Source: Pantoea nemavictus
GTDB lineage: Bacteria; Pseudomonadota; Gammaproteobacteria; Enterobacterales; Enterobacteriaceae
DNA: 64,000 nt
Assembly: GCF_037479095.1 (NCBI RefSeq)
Contig: NZ_JBBGZW010000001.1
Coordinates: forward strand, 3,224,001 to 3,288,000
Direction of reading: 5' to 3'
In this document: piece after piece, positions 56,386 through 64,000 of the stretch
Layout of the letters: every line of letters starts with the position of its first letter
How positions within the stretch are numbered: the first letter of the stretch is position 1
The notes under the pieces: model-generated
The model's database searches: none
The model's input: only the letters and a program-made list of their open reading frames with translations
Told to the model about the DNA's origin: nothing
Program-made: the position numbers and the translations under genes

Positions 56386-57315
56386 TTACAGGTAGAAGTA
56401 GTAATAGAAGTGGAAGAACAGCGGCGCGGTGTAGATGAGGGAATCTAGCCGATCCAGAATGCCGCCGTGTCCGGGCAATAACTTACCGGAGTCTTTGACC
56501 CCAAAATCGCGCTTGATGGCCGACATCACTACATCACCGCAGAATCCGCTCATAGCCAAAATCAGCCCAGCCGCCAGGGAATGCAGGTGATCCATCTGCG
56601 TCATGAGCGGACCGAAAATGACAGCCAGTAACGTGGTGGTGAATAGGCCACCGAGCAGTCCGGCGAGGGTTTTGTTCGGGCTGACGTTGGGTGTCACCTT
56701 GATCCTGCCCAGCGATTTCCCCCACAGGTACTGCGCAATATCATTCAGCTCAGTCAGGGCCACGAGGAAAATAACCAGCAGAGCACCGGCGCTGGCATCC
56801 GCGCCGGGTAAGGTCATCAGGTAGGCAACGTGGCTCAGAGCAAACACCGTGGTCATCATGCCCCAGTGCATTACCGATGCGGAGTGCAGAAAACCGTTTG
56901 TATCTCCGGCGATCACCATACGCGCCGGCAGGAACAGAAAGACGTAGACCGGAATAAAGATAATGAACATGCCGTACCAGGCCATGTCGACCCAGAGATA
57001 TTGCAGCGGGATGGCAGCGAACATCCAGAGCAGGGGCATGCTGTCCGAACGCCGCGTTGGCGCCAGCGTCAGATACTCTTTCAACGCGAGGAAGCTGATA
57101 AAGCCAAAGAAAACCAGCGCCAGCCATTTCGTTGACAGCATCGCCAGTGCAAACAGGCAAATAATCACCCACCAGCTGTGGACGCGCTGCTGCAATTCCA
57201 GCCAGTTGCGTTGTGGACGATATTTTTTCAGCACATAAGTCACGCATGTTGCCAGCATGAGCACGGCGAAAATGCCGCCCAGGCAGTAGTAGAGAAGGCG
57301 TGTAGATTCAGACAT
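56386..57315 (-). CDS. ynbB: Phosphatidate cytidylyltransferase (CdsA-like, YnbB)
   Basis: 309 residues from the ATG at 57315, which has GGAGG 5-6 bases upstream; the open frame extends to 57384 within ynbA. Many membrane helices and the C-terminal CdsA signature: SPNKTLAGLLGG, then MSAIKRDFGVKDSGKLLPGHGGILDRLDS split across the KRxxxxKD and HGGxxDRxD motifs. It should make CDP-diacylglycerol. It overlaps the ynbA-like gene by 8 bases; the chromosomal cdsA will be elsewhere. Confidence 0.9.
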   Translation of the reverse strand: MSESTRLLYYCLGGIFAVLMLATCVTYVLKKYRPQRNWLELQQRVHSWWVIICLFALAMLSTKWLALVFFGFISFLALKEYLTLAPTRRSDSMPLLWMFAAIPLQYLWVDMAWYGMFIIFIPVYVFLFLPARMVIAGDTNGFLHSASVMHWGMMTTVFALSHVAYLMTLPGADASAGALLVIFLVALTELNDIAQYLWGKSLGRIKVTPNVSPNKTLAGLLGGLFTTTLLAVIFGPLMTQMDHLHSLAAGLILAMSGFCGDVVMSAIKRDFGVKDSGKLLPGHGGILDRLDSLIYTAPLFFHFYYYFYL

Positions 57316-57910
57316 TTTTTGCCTCCATCGCACTGCGGCAGCGATTGAGGCAAGTCCAGCATAGCAGCAGGGCTGAGAGGGCAAAGACCGCGTTTACCCA
57401 TTCGAGATACTGCGGCCACAGCGCAATAACCAAGGCAACTGCACCGAAGATAAACGCACGATCGCTTTTGCCCAGCGGTCCCCGGTAGCTGCGGGTGCCG
57501 TTCAGCGTCTGGCCAATCACTCCACAGAATTCTGTGAGCCAGGCGAACAGTACCACCAGCACCACTAACCCGGGTGAGATGCCGGGAATAAAGGCAAATG
57601 CCAGATAGAGTGCGGCGTCAGAGATAACGTCACCCACTTCATTGAGGATTGCGCCTGCAGTGGATTGCTGGTGGAACTCCCTGGCTAACATGCCATCAAT
57701 GGCGTTTAACGCCATGCGGACCAACAGGAATATCGGCAGAGTGATAAACCAGCGCGGATCGGGGAAACAGATCAGTAATGCACCTAACGCCACCGAGGTA
57801 AGCATGGCAAATAGCGTCACCTGGTTGGCAGTAATGCCTTGGGCGTGTAACTTCACCACTGTGGGTCTTAACAGATTCTGAAATTTAGGTTTTATATCGT
57901 ATAGCGTCAC
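57308..57910 (-). CDS. ynbA: CDP-alcohol phosphatidyltransferase (YnbA-like)
   Basis: 200 residues with about six membrane helices. The CDP-alcohol phosphotransferase motif is DGMLAR, 8 residues, G-AIL-N-EVG-D-VIS-D: the first aspartate of the usual Dx3D is Asn. It likely joins CDP-diacylglycerol to an unknown alcohol. First gene of the five-gene lipid operon, 31 bases after tssJ on the same strand, so probably co-transcribed with T6SS genes. Confidence 0.88.
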   Translation of the reverse strand: MTLYDIKPKFQNLLRPTVVKLHAQGITANQVTLFAMLTSVALGALLICFPDPRWFITLPIFLLVRMALNAIDGMLAREFHQQSTAGAILNEVGDVISDAALYLAFAFIPGISPGLVVLVVLFAWLTEFCGVIGQTLNGTRSYRGPLGKSDRAFIFGAVALVIALWPQYLEWVNAVFALSALLLCWTCLNRCRSAMEAKNV

Positions 57911-57941
57911 GTTATGGCTCCTGCCTTGTGAAATTGAAGTG

Positions 57942-58463
57942 TTACTTCAATGAATCCAAATTCAGGGTGTTATCCCTTACTTCAATCGTGCGCGGTGTAT
58001 CCGCATCAAGATCATCGCGGCTTAGTACCCGCTTCCATGTACCACGCTCTCTGTCAGGCTGGCGGAACAGGCCAACTATCGCCACAAACTGCGCCTGTTG
58101 CTCCATCGGCATAGCCAGAGTGATGCTTTGCCCTGGCATTACGCTGAGTTGTCGCTGCGCGACCAGGCTCTCTTTCAGCACAATGTCTGGCTGCGTGAGC
58201 AGATCGTGGTATTCGGTGTTATCGAAAATCTGACGTTCGCTGAGCTGGAAAATACCTAAACGCAGTGGCATGGCGTGGTGAGCATCATCCTGATTGATCG
58301 CGGCGCGGGCGTTGAAAGTCAGATGCAACCTGTCCACCTGTCGATAAAACACCGCTTTTGCCACACTCGCCGTTCCCTGTTTAGTTTTTTGCCAGGCACC
58401 GCAACTGCTCAGCAGGATGGTCGCAAAGCAGAGCGGCAGCATGTTTGAGAAACGGCAGGTCAT
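57942..58463 (-). CDS. tssJ: Type VI secretion outer-membrane lipoprotein TssJ
   Basis: 173 residues. The lipobox LLSSC places the lipidated cysteine at residue 21. The mature domain is a transthyretin-like fold with the TssJ-type QLSERQIFDN and DIVLKESLVAQRQLSVMPGQ. It anchors TssM to the outer membrane. The ATG overlaps the tssM stop codon (ATGA). Confidence 0.92.
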   Translation of the reverse strand: MTCRFSNMLPLCFATILLSSCGAWQKTKQGTASVAKAVFYRQVDRLHLTFNARAAINQDDAHHAMPLRLGIFQLSERQIFDNTEYHDLLTQPDIVLKESLVAQRQLSVMPGQSITLAMPMEQQAQFVAIVGLFRQPDRERGTWKRVLSRDDLDADTPRTIEVRDNTLNLDSLK

Positions 58464-60490
58464 GGTTCATCTCCCTGATAAGCGGCGTCATCTGGCGTGG
58501 CAGAAACAAAGATGCGCGTCGGCAACCTGAACCCGCGCAGATCGAGCAGCGCCAGCGGGCCGTTACCCAGCTCCGTGCGAATTTGATAGTTAAGTGCCAG
58601 TCCATCCGGCGTTGGCCACACCACCCGGTAAATATTGCCGCCCAACCCGGTAATCCGTGCTTTATCCAGCAGGCGGATCAGTCCCCAGCTTCCCGGATGA
58701 TCGGCATAAATGCGGGTTCCCGCTTTGGCGCTGCGCCAGGTGAGCGTCGTTTGTGGCTGCCAGCGGTTGTCAGGCCAGTTCAGCGTTTGCCAGCTCTCTT
58801 GCTGGTTAAAATATTCCAGCTTCTGGCGATCCACCGTCAGCGCAGACTCCACCACCTCACGGGAAGGTTTTGCCATCATCTGGAAATGCAGCGCCACGTC
58901 TCCCCGGACAAAGGCGACGTTGGCGATGCGCGTCAGCTTGTTTAGCGCGTTGAGAAAAGCGGGATCAAATGTCAGTCCCTGACTGTGCATGGCATCCGGC
59001 ACCCAGCGATCACCCTCCAGACGCAGCAGGCCACCTAAACGGCGGTTAACAAACTGCGCAATGCGTCCGGTATCGGTGCGCAAAAACTGCGCCAGATGTG
59101 GCAAGGAGACGTCGCTTTCTCGATGAGCAAACGGATAGCGGTCGGCGAACGCTTCATCCCAGGGAGTAACAATGTCGTTCTGCCACTGATGGTTAATGCT
59201 CTCTGCGGTTGGGCTAAGCACCTGCTCCCAGGCCTGTACCATCGGCTCCACAAACACCGCCTGACCCAATCCGCTCCACTCCTGACCGAGACTGGCAGCA
59301 ATCAGGTTGCCGTAATCGCGGGTATCGGTAAGATCGACCGCTTTGCCCTGAAAAACCGTTAGCGCCAGCGACTGCATCATGGCCTGCGGATCCGGGGCGT
59401 TGGTCACCTGCTGCAGACGCAGACTCACGCGGGTGATGCGGGTCAGAAACGTTTGCAGACTGAGGCTCTCTGTTGCCGCCGCGCCACTCTCGGTTAGCGA
59501 CAGTAGCGGTCCAAAAGTGGCATCCAGCGGACCACGCGCGCCCTGTGGCTGAGCATTCCCTTTTTCGTTATCGCTACTGAGTAGGTGCTTTGCTGAGCTC
59601 ACCAGCGAATCGGTGAGATCGCCGCCGGTTTGTCCGGTGCGGCCCTGAATATTTAGCGTGTTCATCAGCGCAATCAACGGTGATTGACGTATATCCGCCA
59701 GCAGGGTGAGCTGTTCAATCGATTCGGATAGGCTCTCTGCCCGCTGCCATTGCAGGCTGTTAAGAAATTTCAGCCAGGCGCTGGCGAAATCGGAGAAGTA
59801 GCGCTCGGTCAGTCGCGTCTTAAGCGTTTCCGCAGAGACATCATTGTTGCTGGCCGGTTTACCGTCGCTCAGTACCCAATCGATCTCGTCCCGGCGCACC
59901 TTCGCCGCTTTCTCAATTGCTGGCTGAATGTCCTCCTCCCACGCTTTACGGGTGAAGATGCCGGGCACGGTTTCATTGGTGCTGAACAGCATGCGGCTGT
60001 CGGTGCCGCTGACCATCTCGCTGAGCGTCATGTCGGCATAATCGCGTGCCACGTGTTCAAGCAGCTTCTGGTAGCGATTGGCTTCGGCATTGCTGGCACC
60101 CATCTGGCGCAGCAGCGCCGAACGCATACTGCTGACCAGTCGCATATCTGGCTCAAGCCGCCACTCTGGATGCGCAGGCAGATTGGTCATCATAAAGGCC
60201 AGCATGTCGCCGCCACTGTTTTGCCAGCTGGCGTCCATAATGCCATCGCGCTGCTGCCAGATTGCCATCAACGTGGTGCTGAAAAATGCCGGATCGGCTT
60301 GGTCGGGATGCGCCAGCATCAGGTAAGCCTTCAGCAGGTCATACATCTGTTTGGCATCATCTGCCCGTCGCGGACTGTCCGGCGGCAGGTTACGCCAGCC
60401 GCTCATTAGCGTGGTAAGGCGCTGAGCGGAGGCGTCACGCAACAGCGGCCTGGCTGACTGCTGCCACTGTTGCCACAGAAAATGCAGCAA
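58460..60490 (-). CDS. TssM C-terminal fragment (periplasmic part)
   Basis: 676 residues from a TTG at 60490, the first possible restart after the amber codon. It comprises the periplasmic domain that meets TssJ, including MYDLLKAYLMLAHPDQADPA and the C-terminal beta domain ending in GFRLPTRIFVS. It has no signal sequence or membrane helix of its own, so a restarted product would stay in the cytoplasm and be non-functional. Confidence 0.65.
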   Translation of the reverse strand: MLHFLWQQWQQSARPLLRDASAQRLTTLMSGWRNLPPDSPRRADDAKQMYDLLKAYLMLAHPDQADPAFFSTTLMAIWQQRDGIMDASWQNSGGDMLAFMMTNLPAHPEWRLEPDMRLVSSMRSALLRQMGASNAEANRYQKLLEHVARDYADMTLSEMVSGTDSRMLFSTNETVPGIFTRKAWEEDIQPAIEKAAKVRRDEIDWVLSDGKPASNNDVSAETLKTRLTERYFSDFASAWLKFLNSLQWQRAESLSESIEQLTLLADIRQSPLIALMNTLNIQGRTGQTGGDLTDSLVSSAKHLLSSDNEKGNAQPQGARGPLDATFGPLLSLTESGAAATESLSLQTFLTRITRVSLRLQQVTNAPDPQAMMQSLALTVFQGKAVDLTDTRDYGNLIAASLGQEWSGLGQAVFVEPMVQAWEQVLSPTAESINHQWQNDIVTPWDEAFADRYPFAHRESDVSLPHLAQFLRTDTGRIAQFVNRRLGGLLRLEGDRWVPDAMHSQGLTFDPAFLNALNKLTRIANVAFVRGDVALHFQMMAKPSREVVESALTVDRQKLEYFNQQESWQTLNWPDNRWQPQTTLTWRSAKAGTRIYADHPGSWGLIRLLDKARITGLGGNIYRVVWPTPDGLALNYQIRTELGNGPLALLDLRGFRLPTRIFVSATPDDAAYQGDEP

Positions 60491-60550
60491 CGCATCGTTC
60501 TGGCTAAGGCCAAAACGCAGGTACCAGGGCGCACCGTACAGCTGACGGTG

Positions 60551-61795
60551 CTACAGACGCTCCATCTCTTTCTGCAATTCCCGCAGCGCGAACAGCTGCT
60601 GATGCAACGGCTGGCGGGTATCCGCTGCCGCAGCTGCAAAATGCTGATCCGCCAGCAGCAGACGAAGGTTAGCAATATATGAAAACACCAGGCATGCCAT
60701 CCACACTGCCAGCAGGCAGGAGCAGAGCATCAGCAACGTTTTTTGCCATGAAGCGCCGTTAGTCACCGGTTTACGCCAGCGCAGCGCCAGCAAATCCCGC
60801 CATGCTTTTCCCGGCTGCCAGGCATGAAGCAGGGAAGCCCTGCCGGATGTGAGCGATGGGCTGAGTATTAGGCCCGCCAGCGGCAGCGCCCGTGCGCCTT
60901 CAGAGAGTTGCGACAGTGTCTTTGTCAGGCGCGCGATGCCGCCGTTGCGCAATGTGCGCGCCAGCTCCAGCGGAAAACTGTGCTGGCGATTAAGGTCGGT
61001 TTGTTGCATACCACGCTGGACCAGCTGGTGCTCAAGCTCATCAAGCGACTGGCGATAATCGTCTGCACTCTCATCGGGGGCAATAATAAATCCTATGCCT
61101 TGCTCGGGAGATGCTGATAGCGACGGCGCATGGCGTTCCCACAGCCACAGCGGGATATCCTGGCCCAACAGGCTGTAGCGTTTTTGCATCTGGCGGGCCG
61201 TGGTATCCAGCAGATCCTGCGTCATTTCTGCTTCTGCATTGACCACCCAGACCACCGCATCAGCCAGCTGGCGGCGGATTTTACGCAACGCCCGAAGCTG
61301 CGCGGGCTGCGGATCCGCCTGTGCGCTACCGTGCCACAGCAGCAAGGTATTGTGTCCCTCCAGCCAGTGCTGGGTTGTCAGCCCTGGAATACTCTGTTCG
61401 ACCAGATGCTCATCCCCGACTACCAGCAGAATGCGCACCCGACTGCGCCAGCGCCATCGATACTGAAAACGCATCTGGCTGATAATATCCTGCACCCTCT
61501 GATTGTCTGCTGGCCGCGGCTTCTGCGTTCCCGTTGCACCTGTTACCTCACATGCCTGCAGCCGCACCAGCCAACGCCAGACGAGCATAAACAGCGGGCA
61601 GAACCACACCAGCGTCAGCCAGACGATCAGCGACCAGAAGGCAATCTGACGCGGCAGAGCTTCAGGCAGATCAAGGCTGCTGCCAGCAAAGTAATACAGT
61701 CCGGCGCCGATCAGTACCAGCAGGGTAATGGCGATCAGATAGCCACAAATCAGCCTGAACAGCGAATACCGCCGGTTAGTGCGTGAAGTTTCCAC
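60551..61795 (-). CDS. TssM N-terminal fragment (cytoplasmic/membrane part)
   Basis: 414 residues ending at the amber codon. Two membrane helices at about residues 13-37 and 48-70 precede the cytoplasmic domain, which lacks a P-loop. The third membrane helix (LLMLCSCLLAVWMACLVFSY) lies near residue 365. The GTG start is inferred from CAGGAG 11 bases upstream. Any further upstream frame is a shadow of the neighbouring gene. Confidence 0.7.
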   Translation of the reverse strand: METSRTNRRYSLFRLICGYLIAITLLVLIGAGLYYFAGSSLDLPEALPRQIAFWSLIVWLTLVWFCPLFMLVWRWLVRLQACEVTGATGTQKPRPADNQRVQDIISQMRFQYRWRWRSRVRILLVVGDEHLVEQSIPGLTTQHWLEGHNTLLLWHGSAQADPQPAQLRALRKIRRQLADAVVWVVNAEAEMTQDLLDTTARQMQKRYSLLGQDIPLWLWERHAPSLSASPEQGIGFIIAPDESADDYRQSLDELEHQLVQRGMQQTDLNRQHSFPLELARTLRNGGIARLTKTLSQLSEGARALPLAGLILSPSLTSGRASLLHAWQPGKAWRDLLALRWRKPVTNGASWQKTLLMLCSCLLAVWMACLVFSYIANLRLLLADQHFAAAAADTRQPLHQQLFALRELQKEMERL

Positions 61796-62912
61796 GGGGA
61801 ACACAAACTCCTGTAATGTATCGAGATTCCCGATCTGCGGCGATCCAGCCGCAGGACTGACCGTTGAGCGCAGAGAGCAGCGCCAGCGACCGTAACGTAA
61901 AAGGTGTGATTTGCCCGGCGTTACCAAGCCACGGAGCAAGCACATGCTCCAGAGCAGACCAGCCGCCATCCAGCAGTGCTTCCATCTCTGGGACATCCGC
62001 CGCAAGGACCCGATCCGGCACATCAGCCAGCCCGGCGTAGCGGGATAGCTGCGACACGGCCTGCGCAGCCGTTTCACCGGGCACTGGCTGCCAACACTCT
62101 GAACGGTGCAGCAGCGCCGAGCCGCGCGGTGAGCAGAGCCACGCAAAGGCGGCTTCTCCGGTGATTTGCTTGTCAGCAGGCTCGCCTTCGCCACTCCCTG
62201 CGCACAGCAGCAGGGCAGGGTGAGTTTCAGCGATAAGATCGATAACGGTGTCAGTACCAGTCCGTGACGTAAGCCGGAGAATTTCTTCCGGCAAAATCAT
62301 GCCCTCGGCCAGCAGCGTTTCATGAAAGGCTGCCAGGCTTACATCATCACCGAGCCAGCAGAAGTGGGTGATAAGGCGTGTTTCAGCTGCCTGACGAAAA
62401 TGGGTTGCTAAGCGGTTAGCGAGATAAGCCGCCAGCATCGCAGAGCGATCGCGTGTGCCGTTCAGCACCAGCGGACAGCGCAGCACGGCGTAACCTTCAG
62501 CATTGATACCCGGCTGCGGGGCGTCCGGCGGTTGCGACAACAGCGCCAGATGTTCGGCATTGTCATCCCCGGCGGGCGTCACCAGCAGTACGGTTTCAAC
62601 CGGTAATGCCTGGCTACGCTTGTGCCACCAGGCATCCAGCGCCAGCGATGTTTCGGCATGGTGCGTCCGGCTGTTATCAGTGTTTTGCAGCCATATAAGC
62701 CAGCGCAATGCCACCGCCAGCAACCAGCACAGCAATGGCAGCACCAGCGCCCAGAACCAGAATAGCGGCGAGCGGGTCGGTTTCCCTTCTGGCCACAGCA
62801 GGATGGTAGTGATTGCTGTGATAAACAACAGCCCGGGCAGCGTTACCCACCAGCGCCGCCAGCGGACAGGTTGAACGGCGGCATAGTCAGCATAGATCGG
62901 AGGTTGATTCAT
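61776..62912 (-). CDS. T6SS-linked membrane protein of unknown function
   Basis: 378 residues with two N-terminal membrane helices (WWVTLPGLLFITAITTILLW and FWFWALVLPLLCWLLAVAL) and a large soluble domain. The start MNQPPIYADYAAVQ at 62912 overlaps the PAAR gene stop codon (ATGA), and its end overlaps the tssM start by 20 bases, so it is translationally embedded in the T6SS operon. I do not recognise the family. Its place between PAAR and TssM suggests an envelope or regulatory T6SS accessory role. Confidence 0.75.
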   Translation of the reverse strand: MNQPPIYADYAAVQPVRWRRWWVTLPGLLFITAITTILLWPEGKPTRSPLFWFWALVLPLLCWLLAVALRWLIWLQNTDNSRTHHAETSLALDAWWHKRSQALPVETVLLVTPAGDDNAEHLALLSQPPDAPQPGINAEGYAVLRCPLVLNGTRDRSAMLAAYLANRLATHFRQAAETRLITHFCWLGDDVSLAAFHETLLAEGMILPEEILRLTSRTGTDTVIDLIAETHPALLLCAGSGEGEPADKQITGEAAFAWLCSPRGSALLHRSECWQPVPGETAAQAVSQLSRYAGLADVPDRVLAADVPEMEALLDGGWSALEHVLAPWLGNAGQITPFTLRSLALLSALNGQSCGWIAADRESRYITGVCVPRGNFTH

Positions 62913-63172
62913 CCGCAGATATCCATATCCGGCAGTGAGCTGACCAACGTGCAACCGCAGGCGCACCGGTGGCCATCCAGCGCCACGGGCTTACCGTTTA
63001 CGGTGCTGTTAGGCGCTCCCTGCATGATGGTGGTCATGCCGTGCTCATTGCATTTCGCTTTATCGTTAACACAGGCCACTGACTTGCCGAAAGCATCGAA
63101 ACTGCCGCTGAGCACTTCGCCGCCGTAAGGTTTGAGCGTATCGCCAACGCGCACCAATTTTTTGAGCGTCAT
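62909..63172 (-). CDS. PAAR-domain protein (T6SS spike tip)
   Basis: 87 residues. The PAAR fold is visible in VRVGDTLKPYGGEVLSGS, VNDKAKCNEHGMTTIMQGAP and the C-terminal GKPVALDGHRCACGCTLVSS, with Cys/His residues for the zinc ion that shapes the tip. Such proteins cap VgrG and carry effectors. It lies directly after the partial putative effector gene (ATGA overlap) and before the membrane protein gene. Confidence 0.9.
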   Translation of the reverse strand: MTLKKLVRVGDTLKPYGGEVLSGSFDAFGKSVACVNDKAKCNEHGMTTIMQGAPNSTVNGKPVALDGHRCACGCTLVSSLPDMDICG

Positions 63173-63999
63173 ACCACTTTCGCTCCTGATGATTTCAGCA
63201 TGTCGATGGCAGAGATCATCATGGCTTGGTGTTGTGAGGCCACAACATCGGAGCGGGCAAGGGCTACAGCGGCCCCTGGTTGCGTGGTGGCTGCCGGCGG
63301 ATTCAGCTTCTGAATCGCGCCGGTTGCCATATCCTTCACTTTATAGGTGGCGCTGTTATAGGCCGTTTTGGGTTCGATAAAATAGATGACGTTGTTGGAT
63401 GTTGGCGCAGCATTGATTACTTTGCCTTCGACAGATATCAGGCGAAGATTTTTATTGGTCTGGTTACCACAGTAAATCATGCGGTAGCGGAAATAACCGC
63501 CCCAGGGCTCGCGTCCACCCAATGCACTTTGCATAAACCAGGCGCGGGAATCGTGAATTTGCTCATCATAGAGCGCAAGCAGGTCGGCACGAGGTTGCGT
63601 GCGGATACCGGTGCCTAGCTTGTCGATAAACAGTTGGGGATAGCGCCGATTGCCATCGGCTTTCATCTGCTCGTATTCAGCGTCTTCATCATCACCATTG
63701 ATCAGGAAGACGGCATGCTTGGGGATCACATCCAGGACAATTTGTGTGGTTTGATCTTTCCAGTCACCATTAAAATCGCGTCGCCACAGCTTGTAATCAT
63801 GCTGAAATTCCCGGGCAGCTTCGCGTAATTGATACTGTGCGTTGGTTGGATCGAGATCGGGTTTGCCCTGTAAGCTTTCATCGAGCGGTTTGCGATTCTT
63901 TTTCGCTTCGGCGCGACGAGCGTTAAGTTCACTTACCGCTGTTTTATGATCTTCCGCTTCTTTTTTAAGTTCGTCAGGTTTTAACTGCGGTGCTTTGTT
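63169..63999 (-). CDS. Probable T6SS effector, C-terminal part (Tle3-like lipase suspected)
   Basis: The frame is open to the right edge, so at least 277 codons are present and the N-terminus lies beyond the window. The leftward part reads LKPDELKKEAEDHKTAVSEL, a charged helical region, then KDQTTQIVLDVIPKHAVFLI. Further on, HDSRAWFMQ and GGREPWGGYFRYRMIYCGN resemble the C-terminal (DUF3274) region of Tle3-type phospholipase effectors, from memory. The upstream position to PAAR fits an effector. Any catalytic Ser would lie in the missing part. Confidence 0.55.
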   Translation of the reverse strand, partial: NKAPQLKPDELKKEAEDHKTAVSELNARRAEAKKNRKPLDESLQGKPDLDPTNAQYQLREAAREFQHDYKLWRRDFNGDWKDQTTQIVLDVIPKHAVFLINGDDEDAEYEQMKADGNRRYPQLFIDKLGTGIRTQPRADLLALYDEQIHDSRAWFMQSALGGREPWGGYFRYRMIYCGNQTNKNLRLISVEGKVINAAPTSNNVIYFIEPKTAYNSATYKVKDMATGAIQKLNPPAATTQPGAAVALARSDVVASQHQAMMISAIDMLKSSGAKVV

Positions 64000-64000
64000 G

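Larger units (their letters stand above)
58460..61795 (-). pseudogene. tssM: tssM (IcmF/VasK) interrupted by an in-frame amber codon
   Basis: One continuous frame of 1111 codons plus stop, the usual TssM length, is broken only by TAG at 60553-60551 (codon 415). Before the stop the frame reads ALRELQKEMERL and directly after it HRQLYGAPWYLRFGLSQNDA, normal TssM sequence, so a single substitution (for example CAG to TAG) explains it. The N-part has two membrane helices and, at the place of the NTPase P-loop, RILLVVGDEHLVEQ without a Walker A. The GTG start at 61795 overlaps the upstream gene by 20 bases. TssM is essential for T6SS assembly. Confidence 0.85.

Noticed and set aside
61796..62194. 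An upstream N-terminal extension of the TssM fragment (open to 62194)
   Set aside because: Its basic, Cys/Arg-rich translation is a shadow of the gene at 61776-62912; TssM sequence begins only near 61795.
63726..63932. A 68-codon minus-strand frame near the right edge
   Set aside because: It is a different frame inside the partial effector gene, which is open through to the window edge.
39178..64000. A right-hand attachment site for an element integrated at argU
   Set aside because: I found no convincing repeat of the tRNA 3' end in the rest of the window, so element limits cannot be claimed.

Overview
The window is chromosomal DNA of a gamma-proteobacterium of the Enterobacterales. Gene order (apt-dnaX-ybaB-recR-htpG-adk-hemH-gsk-ybaL-ushA, then copA/cueR, ybbN-ybbO-tesA-ybbA-ybbP-purK-purE-lpxH-ppiB-cysS-ybcJ-folD-argU) follows the Escherichia coli map closely but with different insertions. 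The GC-rich core, the palindromic intergenic repeats, the type VI secretion (T6SS) cluster and the divergence level suggest an Erwiniaceae member such as Pantoea or Erwinia. The genus is inference.

Layout. (1) 1-14.4 kb: conserved DNA metabolism, chaperone and nucleotide genes, with an intact dnaX frameshift signal and a sigma32 promoter before htpG. A LysR gene and an unknown divergent gene sit between htpG and adk. (2) 14.5-21.8 kb: a PACE efflux gene with divergent LysR regulator, ybaK, a recognisable ChiX small RNA, an IS110-family element, ybaP, and the copper pair copA/cueR with a CueR operator and a conserved CopA(Z) frameshift site. (3) 21.8-24.6 kb: unknown genes in the place E. coli uses for ybbJ-qmcA-ybbLM. 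(4) 24.6-39.2 kb: ybbN through folD and tRNA-Arg(TCT), with an extra AAA ATPase gene and a second IS110-family element between cysS and ybcJ.

(5) 39.2-49.4 kb: an AT-richer accessory region directly after tRNA-Arg. It holds a type I restriction-modification operon with two full-length hsdM genes ahead of single hsdS and hsdR genes, then unknown or decayed genes (a frameshifted GIY-YIG nuclease and a ribbon-helix-helix remnant). (6) 49.4 kb to the end, all on the minus strand: a T6SS cluster reading effector (partial)-PAAR-membrane protein-tssM-tssJ, then a five-gene phospholipid operon like E. coli ynbABCD plus a PlsC-type acyltransferase, a small membrane protein, tssF and tssG. tssM is interrupted by one in-frame amber codon.

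The least ordinary items are the double-hsdM restriction operon, the lipid-synthesis operon inside the T6SS cluster, the nonsense-interrupted tssM lacking a Walker A motif, the two IS110-family elements with candidate bridge-RNA leaders and terminal hairpins, and three families of palindromic intergenic repeats.
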